Assembly (NCBI RefSeq): GCF_014489615.1
Contig: NZ_CP060825.1
Coordinates: 1 to 64,000 of the forward strand
DNA from: Streptomyces genisteinicus
Lineage (GTDB): Bacteria; Actinomycetota; Actinomycetes; Streptomycetales; Streptomycetaceae
Direction of reading: 5' to 3'
Length of the DNA: 64,000 bases
How positions within the stretch are numbered: the first letter of the stretch is position 1; the number at the start of each line of letters is the position of its first letter. The translations under genes were made by a program, and so were the position numbers. The notes beneath the pieces were generated by a model. That model saw only the letters and a program-made list of their open reading frames with translations. It searched no databases and had not been told where the DNA came from. Shown one piece after another: positions 35,063 to 43,824 of the stretch.

Positions 35063-36337
35063 ATGGGCGAGACCGAGGGGAAATCCGCGCCTTCCGGCGC
35101 TGATTTATCAGATGACGAGCAATTACCGGACGACGCGCCTTCCTCCCCTTTCCGAAGACGGGACTTCTCGCTCTTCTGGGCGGCGGGTGCCGTCGACGGT
35201 CTCGGGACCTGTGCGTCCTCCCTCTTCCTTCCGCTGATCCTGCTGGGCGCGGGGCACTCGTCCGGGCTCGCCGGCCTCGTCGCCTCGGTGGCGCTGGTCA
35301 GCGGCCTCGTCGTCTCGCCGGTCGCGGGTGTGTTCGCCGACCGGCTGCCGCGCAAGCCGATGATGTACACGGCGGCGCTGGTCGCCGCGGGGGCCACCGG
35401 TACGGTGTTCGTGGCCGTCGCGCTCGGCCATGTCGTCCTCGTCCACATCCTCGTCGCGGCCGTCGTCGAGCAGGCGGCGAGCGCCGTCTACGGGGCTGCC
35501 GCCTCCGGGACGATCCGGCGGCTCGTGCCTCCCGCGGAGTACTCCCGGGCGATCGGCTGGCTCCAGGCCCGGGACCAGGCGGTGCAGATCGTCGGGCCGA
35601 CGCTCGGCGGTGTGCTCTACCAGATGGCCCGGTGGGTGCCGCTGCTCGCGGACGCCGTGTCGTTCCTCCTGGTGGCCGTGTTGAGCAGGGCGATCCGCGC
35701 GGATCTCACGCCCGAACGGGACGGCAGTGCCCCCTCCTTCACCCGAGAGCTCGCCGAAGGCATGCGCTTCGTGTGGGCGGAGCCGTTCCTGCGCTTCGTG
35801 GTCGTGTGGACCGCCGGGATCAACGCACTGCTGGGAGCGCTGTACTTCCACGCGGTCTTCGCCTCGCACGCCGAGGGCGCCAGCCCCTCCTCGATCGGTC
35901 TCGTCCTCACCCTCGCGGGCGTCGGCGGACTGCTGGGCGCGCTCGCCGCTCCGTGGCTGGTGCGGCGGGTGCCGGCGACGCTGATCGTCACGGGCGCCTC
36001 GTGGGCCATGGTGCCGGCGGCGGCCGGGCTCGCCTTCACCTCCCGGACCTGGGCGTACGGGCTGCTGCTGAGCGGTGTGTCGCTGATCGTGCCGTCGGTG
36101 GCGGTGGTGCTCCAGACCCGGGCGGTGCTGGTGACCCCCGACCGTCTGCTGGCCCGGATGGGCACGGTGCTGGGGACCGCCGGCCAGGGTGTCGCGGTGC
36201 TCGCCCCCGTGCTGGCCGGGGTCCTGGTGGCGGCGTACGGGGGGCGCGCGGTGGCGCTGGGCTGCGCGGGCGCGTTCGCCGGGCTGGCCGTGTACGCGAC
36301 GGCCAGGTCCCCGCTCGTCGTCCGGGAGGCGCCGTGA
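35063..36337 (+). CDS. MFS transporter, probable peptide exporter
   Basis: A 424-residue major facilitator with about 12 membrane segments. The N-terminal tail is polar and acidic (DLSDDEQLPDDAPSS). The family loop reads GVFADRLPRKPMMYTAA. The second half has SSIGLVLTLAGVGGLLGALAAPWLVRRVP. It resembles enterobactin-exporter-like MFS proteins. Two Leu codons are TTA (35105-35107, 35123-35125), so expression is likely bldA-dependent. As first gene of the set with peptidase, precursor and radical SAM enzyme, it probably exports the mature peptide or gives immunity. The ATG at 35063 has only a weak ribosome binding site. Confidence 0.85.
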   Translation: MGETEGKSAPSGADLSDDEQLPDDAPSSPFRRRDFSLFWAAGAVDGLGTCASSLFLPLILLGAGHSSGLAGLVASVALVSGLVVSPVAGVFADRLPRKPMMYTAALVAAGATGTVFVAVALGHVVLVHILVAAVVEQAASAVYGAAASGTIRRLVPPAEYSRAIGWLQARDQAVQIVGPTLGGVLYQMARWVPLLADAVSFLLVAVLSRAIRADLTPERDGSAPSFTRELAEGMRFVWAEPFLRFVVVWTAGINALLGALYFHAVFASHAEGASPSSIGLVLTLAGVGGLLGALAAPWLVRRVPATLIVTGASWAMVPAAAGLAFTSRTWAYGLLLSGVSLIVPSVAVVLQTRAVLVTPDRLLARMGTVLGTAGQGVAVLAPVLAGVLVAAYGGRAVALGCAGAFAGLAVYATARSPLVVREAP

Positions 36338-38172
36338 CACCGCCCTCGCCGAAGACGGCAGCGCGCACGTACGGCGTCTACCGCCCGGTGCTGCCCGTGA
36401 CCAGTCCCCGCAATCCCGACCGGATGGTGTACACGGGGGACGCCGACGGCCGGTGCGAGATCTTCACCTGGGACCGGTCCACGGGCGTCGGACGGCAGTT
36501 GACGGACCGTCCGCACGGCACGCTGCTCTGCGCCGTCGACAGCGACGAGGCGGTGTGGTGGTTCGACGAGGACCGCGGCGGCAGCGGCTGCTGGCGTGTG
36601 CAGGACTTCGACGGCGGGCCGGACCGCACCGCGCTGGCCGGGGTGCCGCCGGGGCGGTACGCCGGACTGGCACTGACGGAACGCGGCACGGTGGCCGTCG
36701 GGATCCGCGGCTCCGAGGGGTTCGGCGTGCACATGGGGCGGCGCGGCGGCCGGGGCACCCCCGTGATGCGCACGACGGACCCGGCCACCCTGTGCGACCT
36801 GGCACCGGACGGCTCGCTGCTGGCGGTGTCCGGCCCCGCGCACTCCGCCCGCGCCGTGACGCTGCTGGCCCCGGACGGGACCACCACCGCGGTGCTCTCC
36901 GGCGCGGCGGAACGCACCTGGGCGTTCGGCTTCGCGCCGGCGCTCGCGTCGTACTCCGGTCCCGGGTACCCCTCGGCGGCGTCCGGCCGCCCGCTGCTGC
37001 TGGTCATGCGCGAGCGGGCCGGCCGCTACCACCTGGGCGTCTGGACCCCCGGTGGCGGACTGGAGCTGCTGCCCTGGTGCACCTTCGACACCGAGACGAC
37101 CGCCCGCTGGTACCCGGGGCCGGGGAGCGCGCGGGTGCTGCTGCGGCAGGACCGGCACGGCCGCAGCAGGCTCTTCACCGCCGACCTGGACCGCGGGGAG
37201 CTGACCTCGGTGCCCACGCCCGAGGGCAGCATCCTGGCCGCGTCGCCCGCCGCCGGCGGCGACGTGCACTACATCTGGACCGACGCGGTGACCGTGCCCC
37301 GCGCGATGTCGCTGTCGGGTGCGCCGCTGCCCGGGCAGAGCCAGTGGCGGCTCCCCCGGTTCGGCGCCCGCCGGGACCTGTGGACCCCGGGGCCCGACGG
37401 CCCGGTGCACACCTTCGTCACCACGCCCGCGGACCGCCCGGCGCCGCACCCGCTGGTCCTCCTCGTGCACGGCGGCCCGGCCGACCACGACCGCGACGCC
37501 TACGACCCGATGGTGCAGGCCCTCGTCGGGTCGGGGTACGCCGTGGCCCGCGTCAACTACCGGGGCTCGACGGGCTACGGGCCGCGCTGGCGCTCCGCCT
37601 GGTCCGAGGGCGTCGGCCACACCCAGGTCGCCGATCTGGTGCGGGTCCGGGCCGATCTGCTGGAGCGGGGCATCGGCCGCCCGGGAGCCGTCGGCCTGTG
37701 CGGCACCTCGTGGGGCGGCTACCTGACGCTGCTGGCGATGGGAACGCGTCCCGGCCTGTGGGACGTCGGGGTGGCCGTCAAGCCGCTCGCCGACTGCGCC
37801 ACCGCCTTCCGGCACTCCACGCCCGCCCTCCAGGCGCTGGACGCCTCGCTGTTCGGCGGAACCCCGGACGAGGTGCCGGAGGCCTACGCCCACGCCTCAC
37901 CGTCCTCGTACGCCGCGGCCATCCGGTCGCCCCTGCTGGTCGTCGCGGCTCGGCGGGACGCCAAGTGTCCGCCGGAGCAGATCGAGGCGTACCTGGCGGT
38001 GCTGCGCGCCGGCGGTGTCCCCCACGAGGTGATGTGGCTGGACTCGGGCCACGACGGCTACGACGGAGCCGACCACCTGGCCGTCATACGGCGGTCGTTG
38101 CGATTTCTCGGCGGCGGGCTGCCTCCGGCGCCCGATCAGGCCGAGCCGCCCCCACCCCCGGAGAGGAGGTGA
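36334..38172 (+). CDS. S9 family (prolyl oligopeptidase-like) peptidase
   Basis: A 612-residue serine peptidase with an N-terminal beta-propeller (repeats such as MVYTGDADGRCEIFTWDRS and LFTADLDRGELTSV) and a C-terminal alpha/beta-hydrolase domain. The catalytic triad is visible: Ser in GTSWGGY (near residue 458), Asp in ARRDAKCPP (near 541) and His in DSGHDGYDG (near 572). No signal peptide, so it is cytosolic. The GTG at 36334 overlaps the exporter stop (GTGA), and the precursor gene follows 5 bp after its stop. A role in trimming the modified precursor is the natural inference. Confidence 0.88.
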   Translation: MTPPSPKTAARTYGVYRPVLPVTSPRNPDRMVYTGDADGRCEIFTWDRSTGVGRQLTDRPHGTLLCAVDSDEAVWWFDEDRGGSGCWRVQDFDGGPDRTALAGVPPGRYAGLALTERGTVAVGIRGSEGFGVHMGRRGGRGTPVMRTTDPATLCDLAPDGSLLAVSGPAHSARAVTLLAPDGTTTAVLSGAAERTWAFGFAPALASYSGPGYPSAASGRPLLLVMRERAGRYHLGVWTPGGGLELLPWCTFDTETTARWYPGPGSARVLLRQDRHGRSRLFTADLDRGELTSVPTPEGSILAASPAAGGDVHYIWTDAVTVPRAMSLSGAPLPGQSQWRLPRFGARRDLWTPGPDGPVHTFVTTPADRPAPHPLVLLVHGGPADHDRDAYDPMVQALVGSGYAVARVNYRGSTGYGPRWRSAWSEGVGHTQVADLVRVRADLLERGIGRPGAVGLCGTSWGGYLTLLAMGTRPGLWDVGVAVKPLADCATAFRHSTPALQALDASLFGGTPDEVPEAYAHASPSSYAAAIRSPLLVVAARRDAKCPPEQIEAYLAVLRAGGVPHEVMWLDSGHDGYDGADHLAVIRRSLRFLGGGLPPAPDQAEPPPPPERR

Positions 38173-38177
38173 TCATC
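38161..38177 (+). promoter_or_regulatory. Exceptionally strong ribosome binding site for the precursor gene
   Basis: AGGAGGTGATC (38164-38174) matches the complement of the 3' end of bacterial 16S rRNA over 11 nt, with 8 nt from GGAGG to the ATG. It overlaps the stop codon of the peptidase gene. This suggests the small peptide is made in large excess over its neighbours. Confidence 0.8.
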
Positions 38178-38297
38178 ATGCAGAAGGACATCATCCACGG
38201 CGACCCGCTCGACGGCGACGAGGAGAGCCGCAAGCCGGGCGTCGGCGTCGTCGTCTACCTCCGCTCCGCGGAGGAGATGGAGGACGAGGACAAGTAG
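38178..38297 (+). CDS. Putative RiPP precursor peptide, 39 aa
   Basis: A tiny gene, too short for most gene finders. The product starts MQKDIIHGDPLDGDEESRK, then has a hydrophobic stretch PGVGVVVYLR (residues 20-29), and ends in an acidic tail SAEEMEDEDK. The charged ends around a Val-rich core, the position between a peptidase and a peptide-modifying radical SAM enzyme, and the near-perfect ribosome binding site support a precursor role. There is no Cys and no Trp, and Tyr27 and Val22/24-26 are candidate modification sites (inference). The leader/core boundary cannot be read from one sequence. Confidence 0.75.
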   Translation: MQKDIIHGDPLDGDEESRKPGVGVVVYLRSAEEMEDEDK

Positions 38298-38390
38298 TGG
38301 TCAGGGGCCGGCTCCGCGAGCGGCCCCGTCCGGGCGGAACCACGGCCGGACTCCCGGCCGGCCACCCCGGCCGGTGCACCGTCACGGGGT

Positions 38391-38417
38391 CGTCAGGCGC
38401 CCTTCCGGCGCCTGACG
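38391..38417 (+). terminator. 11-bp hairpin between precursor and radical SAM genes
   Basis: CGTCAGGCGCC at 38391-38401 pairs perfectly with GGCGCCTGACG at 38407-38417 across CTTCC. It sits in the 185-bp gap between precursor and enzyme. It probably acts as a partial terminator or RNA-stabilising hairpin that raises the precursor-to-enzyme ratio. Confidence 0.55.
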
Positions 38418-38482
38418 GCTTCCCGGCCGGTGCCCGGCCGGCACATCATCCCGTGCACTGATCACATGAGAAGAGGCGAGCC

Positions 38483-40384
38483 GTGCGCGTACTCCTGGTG
38501 AACATGCCCTGGGCCCCGATCGATCTCCCGTCGCTGGCTCTCGGAATTCTCAAGCGCAGTGTCGACGAGCGCGTACCGAACGCCACGGCGGACGTGCTGC
38601 ACGCGAATATCGAATACGTGGACTGGGTCACCAGGAACACGGAATTCACTTTGGAGGACTATTCCTACTACGCACTCGGTTCCTATTTCCTGGGCTGTGG
38701 CGACTGGGTGTTCTCCTCCGCTCTCTACGACGATCCCGAATGGCGAGTGCCCGAGTTCACCGAGGCGATGGCGAACCGGGTGCGCGGGCCGCGGATGGAG
38801 ATGACGCAGGCGCTGCACGTCACCGCGCCCGACTTCGTCCGGCACATCGCGGAACGCATCGTCGAACTCGCCCCGGACGTGGTCGGGTTCACTTCGACGT
38901 TCCAGCAGAACACCGCGGCGCTGGCGGCCGCCAAGCACGTCAAGCAGCTCGCCCCCCACATCGTGACGGCCATGGGCGGCGCCAACTGCGACGGCAAGCA
39001 GGGCGAGGCCGTCCACCGCAACTTCCCCTTCGTCGACCATGTGCTGCGCGGCGAGGGCGAGGTGTCGTTCCCCGCGCTGATCAGGGCCCTGGAGGCGGGC
39101 GAGCCGCTGTCGGAGATCCCCGGGCTGTGCTGGCGCGACACGGACGGCTCGTCCGTGGTGAACGCCATGAACACCAGGCCGCTGCCGCCCGCAGCCATCC
39201 TGCCGCCGGACTACTCCGGCTACTTCGAACGGCTCGCCTCGTCCCACGCCCGGAACTGGGTCGAGCCCAAACTGGTCGTCGAGGGCGCTCGGGGCTGCTG
39301 GTGGGGTGAGAAGCACCACTGCACCTTCTGCGGGCTGAACGGCTCGTTCATGGCGTTCCGCAGCAAGAGCCCCGACGTGTTCTACGACGAGATCATGGAA
39401 CTCGCGCGCAGGCACCGGGTCCTGGACATGTACGTCGTGGACAACATCCTGGACATGGGGTACGTGAAGTCGGTACTGCCCCGCATCATCGACAGCGGGT
39501 ACGACCTGCGCATGCACATCGAGATCAAGTCGAACATGCGGCGGGGGCAGCTCCAGACCCTGGCGGACGCGGGCCTGATCTTCGTCCAGCCCGGCATCGA
39601 GAGCCTCAACAGCCGGGTGCTGACCCTGATGGACAAGGGGGTGACCGGCGGCCAGAACGTGCGGATGCTCCGTGACGCCGCCACCGTCGGCCTCTCGGTC
39701 GCCTGGAACTACCTGCACGGGTTCCCGGGCGAGGACGCGGAGGACTACGACGACGTGGTGGACCAGCTGGCCGCGCTGGAGCACCTGAATCCGCCCGTGG
39801 GGCCCTCCTCGCGGATCGCGATCGAGCGGTTCAGCCCGTACTTCAACGACCCCGGTCTCGGCTTCTCCGAGCTGCGTCCCGCTGAGCCGTACCGGCTCAC
39901 CTACGACCTCCCCGACGCCGAGATGTTCGACCTGGCGTACGTCTTCGACGTCCCGCCGCGGGGCATCGGCGAGGACGTCGTCGCACGGCTCGACGAAGGC
40001 ATCGCGCACTGGAAGCGGAACTACGCCGGCAGCCGCCTCACCCACTGCGACCTGGAGGACCGGATCGTCCTGGTCAGCAAGCGCCGGGCGTTCGACTGGA
40101 CGCGTCTGGAGCTCACCGACCCGGCCGAACTGGCCCTGTTCCGGCTGCTCGACCAGCCGCATGCGGTGAAGGCGGCGGCGCGCAAGCTGGACGCGGACCA
40201 CCACATCGGCGAGGCGGCCCTGCTCGGGATCCTGAAGCGGTGGCGGGAGCTCGGCGTCGTGTTCGAGGACAGCGGGCAGTTCGTGCAGATCGCGCCGCCG
40301 GCCCTGAACGAGGAGTTCCTGCGGATCGACTTCATGCGGCACACCGCCGCCCGCGAGGCCGAGCTCGCCCCCACCACCGTCTGA
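38483..40384 (+). CDS. Cobalamin-binding radical SAM peptide-maturation enzyme
   Basis: A 633-residue enzyme of the ribosomal-peptide-maturation radical SAM type (rSAM_ocin_1 group, often called RiPP C-methyltransferase). The N-terminal B12-binding domain includes DVVGFTSTFQQNTAALAAAK and ITVAMGG-like VTAMGGANCDGK. The cluster-binding motif is the family's spaced form C-x7-C-x2-C (C272, C280, C283; CWWGEKHHCTFCG). A C-terminal winged-helix-like region (about 550-615) may bind the leader. The expected chemistry is C-methylation or another radical change at unactivated carbon of the precursor. The GTG at 38483 has AGAGGCGAG upstream. Confidence 0.9.
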   Translation: MRVLLVNMPWAPIDLPSLALGILKRSVDERVPNATADVLHANIEYVDWVTRNTEFTLEDYSYYALGSYFLGCGDWVFSSALYDDPEWRVPEFTEAMANRVRGPRMEMTQALHVTAPDFVRHIAERIVELAPDVVGFTSTFQQNTAALAAAKHVKQLAPHIVTAMGGANCDGKQGEAVHRNFPFVDHVLRGEGEVSFPALIRALEAGEPLSEIPGLCWRDTDGSSVVNAMNTRPLPPAAILPPDYSGYFERLASSHARNWVEPKLVVEGARGCWWGEKHHCTFCGLNGSFMAFRSKSPDVFYDEIMELARRHRVLDMYVVDNILDMGYVKSVLPRIIDSGYDLRMHIEIKSNMRRGQLQTLADAGLIFVQPGIESLNSRVLTLMDKGVTGGQNVRMLRDAATVGLSVAWNYLHGFPGEDAEDYDDVVDQLAALEHLNPPVGPSSRIAIERFSPYFNDPGLGFSELRPAEPYRLTYDLPDAEMFDLAYVFDVPPRGIGEDVVARLDEGIAHWKRNYAGSRLTHCDLEDRIVLVSKRRAFDWTRLELTDPAELALFRLLDQPHAVKAAARKLDADHHIGEAALLGILKRWRELGVVFEDSGQFVQIAPPALNEEFLRIDFMRHTAAREAELAPTTV

Positions 40385-40494
40385 CGACCGCAGCGCCGCG
40401 TCCGCCCGGGTCCCGGGCGGACGCCGACGGCCGCGGTACCGCTTCTGCCGGCACACCCCGGCACACCGGGACACCGCCCGACCGAGGGACGACG

Positions 40495-41154
40495 ATGACT
40501 CCTGCACTCACCGGCACCGCCCCCTTCACCGTGACCGCCTCACGGGACTACGACCCCGAGGTGGGCACTCTGCCCGCCATGTCCCTGGGGCGCTTCGAGA
40601 TCGACATGTCCGGCGCGGAGGCCGCCCGGCGGCTGTTCGCCGCCGGGGCCCGGCACGTCACCCTGCCCCGCCCCGTGGACCTGACGGACACCGCCGACGC
40701 GGCCTGGTCGGTGCGGGCGCTGAGCTTCGTGGGCGACCTGTCCAGCCTGGCCGTCTCGGTCGACTGGCAGCTCCGCACCGGTCCCGACCCCGACGCCTGG
40801 CGCCACTTCGGGCACCTGCACCCGCCGACCGCCGTCCTCGGCATCGCCGACCCGGTCGCGACGGCGCTCGCCTGGCGCACCACGTACTACATCTGCAAGT
40901 GCATCTTCCGCTACGGTCCGGGGTTCATCCAGGTCCGTGACCGGCGCTACGGGGAGCTGCGCCGCTTCACCATCGACGAACCGGAGTACCACGAGGCCGT
41001 CGCGGCGCTCACCGACGGTGCGCACGTGGACGCGGTACCGCGGCCGATCCTGGACGACCTGATGGCGGAGACACTCGTCGTGCGTCTGGGCGACCATCTG
41101 TGGTGGGCGCCGTACCGGGTGCGCCGCTGGTCGGAGGCTCCGCTGGTGATCTGA
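40495..41154 (+). CDS. DUF5825 family protein
   Basis: A 219-residue soluble protein. Text such as MSLGRFEIDMSGAEAARRLF, RALSFVGDLSSLAVSVDWQL and GPGFIQVRDRRYGELRRFTID fits DUF5825, a family I know mainly from being next to peptide-maturation radical SAM enzymes of this type. It may be a partner or peptide-recognition subunit. The function is not established to my knowledge. The start at 40495 has GAGGGA upstream, and it lies 110 bp after the radical SAM gene with no hairpin between, so it is co-transcribed. Confidence 0.78.
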   Translation: MTPALTGTAPFTVTASRDYDPEVGTLPAMSLGRFEIDMSGAEAARRLFAAGARHVTLPRPVDLTDTADAAWSVRALSFVGDLSSLAVSVDWQLRTGPDPDAWRHFGHLHPPTAVLGIADPVATALAWRTTYYICKCIFRYGPGFIQVRDRRYGELRRFTIDEPEYHEAVAALTDGAHVDAVPRPILDDLMAETLVVRLGDHLWWAPYRVRRWSEAPLVI

Positions 41155-41329
41155 GCAGGCGGGCGCGGACCCGGGCGCCGCAAGGGGCGTCCCGGCGGTC
41201 TCGGGTGCCCGCGGCATCCGGTGCGCAGTCCGGCGGCGTCCGGTGCGGAGTACGGCGGGCGCCCTGGGCATCCTGGGCGCCGCGGGTGTCCCGGCGCTGC
41301 CCGGTCCCCCGCCCCCCGGTCCGGGCTGT

Positions 41330-41372
41330 GTCCCCGTTTCCTGCCGGCGCGGGGCCGGGAGGAAACGGGGAC
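41330..41372. terminator. 13-bp hairpin between convergent genes
   Basis: GTCCCCGTTTCCT at 41330-41342 pairs perfectly with AGGAAACGGGGAC at 41360-41372, with a further CCGGC/GCCGG pairing inside. It separates the end of the peptide cluster from the minus-strand alcohol dehydrogenase gene. Confidence 0.7.
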
Positions 41373-41415
41373 GCATGGGGGACGCGGGCGCATCGGTCGG
41401 GCGCCTCCCGCGGGG

Positions 41416-42468
41416 TCAGATCGTGGACGTGTCGATCACGAAGCGGTACCGCACGTCGCTGGCCAGCACCCGCTCGTACGCCTCGTTGATCCGGTCCGCG
41501 GAGATCACCTCGATCTCCGCTCCCAGGCCGTGCTCGGCGCAGAAGTCGAGCATCTCCTGGGTCTCCGGGAGGCCGCCGATGCCGGACCCGGCGAGGGTCT
41601 TGCGGCCGCCGATGACGGAGAACAGGTTCAGCGAGACCGGCTCCTCCGGGGCGCCTACGTTGACGAAGGCGCCGTCCGTGCGGAGCAGGCCGAGATACCT
41701 GTCGAGCGGCAGCGGCGCGGACACCGTGGAGACGATCAGGTCGAAGGTGCCCGCGAGCTCCTCGAAGACCGACTCGTCGGACGTCGCGTAGTAGTGGTCG
41801 GCGCCGAGCTTCAGGCCGTCTGCCTCCTTGCGGAGCGACTGGGAGAGGACGGTCACCTCGGCGCCCAGTGCGTGGGCGATCTTGACGCCCATGTGGCCGA
41901 GGCCGCCGAGCCCGACGACGGCGACCTTCTTGCCGGGGCCGGCCTTCCAGTGGCGCAGCGGCGAGTACAGCGTGATCCCCGCGCACAGCAGCGGGGCCGC
42001 CTCGTCGAGGGCGATGCCCTCGGGTATGCGGACGGTGAAGCGCTCGTCCACGACGATGTGGGACGAGTAGCCGCCGTAGGTGGGCTCGCCGTCCTTGCCG
42101 AGGGCGTTGTACGTGCCGACGCTGCCGCCGGTGCAGTACTGCTCCAGGCCGGCCGCGCAGTTGTCGCAGGTGCGGCAGGAGTCGACGAGGCAGCCGACTC
42201 CAACCCGGTCGCCGGCCTCGAACCGGGTGACCCCCGGGCCGACCTCGGTGACGATGCCGGCGATCTCGTGGCCGGGCACCATCGGGTAGATGCCGGTGCC
42301 CCAGCCGTCACGGGCCTGGTGGATGTCGGAGTGGCAGATGCCCGCGAACTTGATGTCGATCATTACGTCGTGTTCGCCGACCGGCCGGCGCGGGATGGTC
42401 GTGCGCTCCAGCGGGGCGCCCGCGGCGGGGGCGGCGTAGGCGGGGACGGTGGTTGCGTTCGTGGTCAT
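41416..42468 (-). CDS. Zinc-dependent alcohol dehydrogenase (MDR family)
   Basis: A 350-residue NAD(P)-dependent medium-chain dehydrogenase. The catalytic zinc site is [15 protein letters not shown] ... GHEIAG. The structural zinc loop [20 protein letters not shown] carries the four Cys, and the Rossmann motif is [21 protein letters not shown]. The pattern matches the cinnamyl-alcohol-dehydrogenase/YahK-like aldehyde reductase group. The start at 42468 has a poor ribosome binding site; the mRNA may be leaderless. Divergent from an MmyB-like regulator, which probably controls it. Confidence 0.9.
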   Translation of the reverse strand: MTTNATTVPAYAAPAAGAPLERTTIPRRPVGEHDVMIDIKFAGICHSDIHQARDGWGTGIYPMVPGHEIAGIVTEVGPGVTRFEAGDRVGVGCLVDSCRTCDNCAAGLEQYCTGGSVGTYNALGKDGEPTYGGYSSHIVVDERFTVRIPEGIALDEAAPLLCAGITLYSPLRHWKAGPGKKVAVVGLGGLGHMGVKIAHALGAEVTVLSQSLRKEADGLKLGADHYYATSDESVFEELAGTFDLIVSTVSAPLPLDRYLGLLRTDGAFVNVGAPEEPVSLNLFSVIGGRKTLAGSGIGGLPETQEMLDFCAEHGLGAEIEVISADRINEAYERVLASDVRYRFVIDTSTI

Positions 42469-42511
42469 GGCGTCGAGCCTGCCCGGTCGCGGCGCGGTCA
42501 CCCAGCCCTCT

Positions 42512-42540
42512 GTGGTGCCTACGTCCGCCGTGCCTACCAC
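42512..42540. promoter_or_regulatory. Direct and inverted repeats in the ADH/regulator divergon
   Basis: GTGCCTAC occurs twice in the same direction (42515-42522 and 42530-42537), 15 bp apart. The unit is bordered by GTGGT (42512-42516) and ACCAC (42536-42540). It lies in the 127-bp divergent spacer, so it is a good candidate for the regulator's binding site. Confidence 0.5.
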
Positions 42541-42595
42541 TGGCAGGGTCAGGCTCGCCCGGCGGGCCGTCGCGGAGGTGGCCAATACTTGAGGG

Positions 42596-43462
42596 ATGGA
42601 CCAGCGTGCCGAACTCAGCGAATTCCTCCGGTCCCGGCGTGCCCGGCTGAAGCCCGGGGACGTCGGGCTGCCGGACTTCGGCCGCCACCGCCGCGTCCCC
42701 GGGCTGCGCCGCGAGGAGCTGGCCCAGCTGGCGGGGGTGTCGGTGGCGTACTACACGCGGCTGGAGCAGGGGCACGGGCAGAACGTGTCCACGGAGGTGC
42801 TGGACTCCATCGCGCGGGCGCTGCGCCTGACGGACACCGAGCACGCGCACCTGACGCATCTGGCGAGTCCCAAGCCGAAGAAGAAGCGGGGAGCGGTCCA
42901 CCGGACGCAGAAGGTGCGGCCGCAGCTCCAGCACCTGATCGACACCATGGACCAGGTCCCGGCGCTGTTCCTGGGGCGCCGTCTGGAGATCCTGGCGTGG
43001 AACCGGATGGCCCGGGCCCTGTTCGGCGACTTCGCGGCGATGGAGGCCGCCGAGCGCAACATGGCCCGGCTGGTGTTCCTCGACCCCAACGCCCGTTCGC
43101 TGTACCTGGACTGGGAGTGCAAGGCGGTCGAGGTGGTGAGCATCCTGCGGCTGTGCGCGGGCTGCTACCCGGACGACCCGCAGCTGTCCTCCCTGGTGGG
43201 CGAGTTGTCGGTCAAGAGCGAGGAGTTCCGTTCCCTGTGGGCGGCGCACACGGTGCAGGAGAAGGGCCACGGCGTGAAGCGGCTGCACCATCCGCTGGTG
43301 GGTGAGCTGTCCCTCGCGTACGAGACGCTGCGCTTCCCCGACGACCACGATCTGTCCCTCGTTACCTACCACGCGGAGCCGGACAGCCGCTCCGCCGAGT
43401 CGCTGCGGCTGCTGGCCGGCTGGGGCGTGGACGAGGTCGCGGCGGGCTCGGGCACGGCCTGA
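42596..43462 (+). CDS. XRE-type HTH regulator with MmyB-like domain (second copy)
   Basis: A 288-residue regulator of the same type as the one at 16546. The HTH reads [37 protein letters not shown]. The MmyB-like part has [29 protein letters not shown] and [27 protein letters not shown]. It is divergent from the alcohol dehydrogenase gene and probably its activator or repressor. The C-terminal end carries a GC-rich tandem repeat that continues past the stop codon. Confidence 0.88.
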   Translation: MDQRAELSEFLRSRRARLKPGDVGLPDFGRHRRVPGLRREELAQLAGVSVAYYTRLEQGHGQNVSTEVLDSIARALRLTDTEHAHLTHLASPKPKKKRGAVHRTQKVRPQLQHLIDTMDQVPALFLGRRLEILAWNRMARALFGDFAAMEAAERNMARLVFLDPNARSLYLDWECKAVEVVSILRLCAGCYPDDPQLSSLVGELSVKSEEFRSLWAAHTVQEKGHGVKRLHHPLVGELSLAYETLRFPDDHDLSLVTYHAEPDSRSAESLRLLAGWGVDEVAAGSGTA

Positions 43463-43599
43463 CCGGCGGGCTCGGGCACACCGCCTGACCGGCGGGCCCG
43501 GGCACGGTCCGACGGGCGCGCCCGCGCCCCTTTCGGGCCCGGACGTGAGGCCGGGGCGGCCCGGCGCCCCCGGACGTGAGCCCGGGGCGGCCCGGCGCC
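43441..43599. repeat. Two short tandem repeats after the XRE gene
   Basis: GGCGGGCTCGGGCAC occurs three times with near-regular 25-26-bp spacing (from 43441, 43466 and 43491), beginning inside the end of the regulator gene. A separate 31-bp unit around GGACGTGAG is duplicated at 43538-43599 (first GGACGTGAG at 43541, second at 43572). Probably replication slippage in GC-rich DNA. The remaining stretch up to 43824 holds no gene. Confidence 0.65.
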
Positions 43600-43824
43600 G
43601 GGGTGTCCGGGCCCTCTCGCGTTCCTCCTCCGTGGCGTGGAGCCTCCCGTTCCGGCGGGGAGGCGGCCCGCGCACGTTCCCGGCACGCCGTACGGCCCCG
43701 GCGCCACCGGGTCGACCAATGACGGCTTCCGGGCGTGGTTGACGCGCGTTGACAAGGAGCCCCAGACTCACGCAGGAGCACGCTCGCAGGTACATGACAA
43801 GCCATCGCGAAAGGGGCATCGCCC

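Noticed and set aside
35123..36340. Minus-strand frame of 405 codons opposite the MFS gene
   Set aside because: Arg/His/Gln-rich antisense text. The plus strand encodes a clear 12-segment transporter.
38462..40507. Long open frame (681 codons) antisense to the radical SAM gene
   Set aside because: High GC leaves long antisense frames open. The plus-strand frame has all radical SAM motifs; the antisense frame has no domain and no sensible start.
43441..43599. Tandem repeats as a possible CRISPR array
   Set aside because: Units are GC-rich and adjacent with no unique spacers. This is slippage-type repetition, not a CRISPR array.
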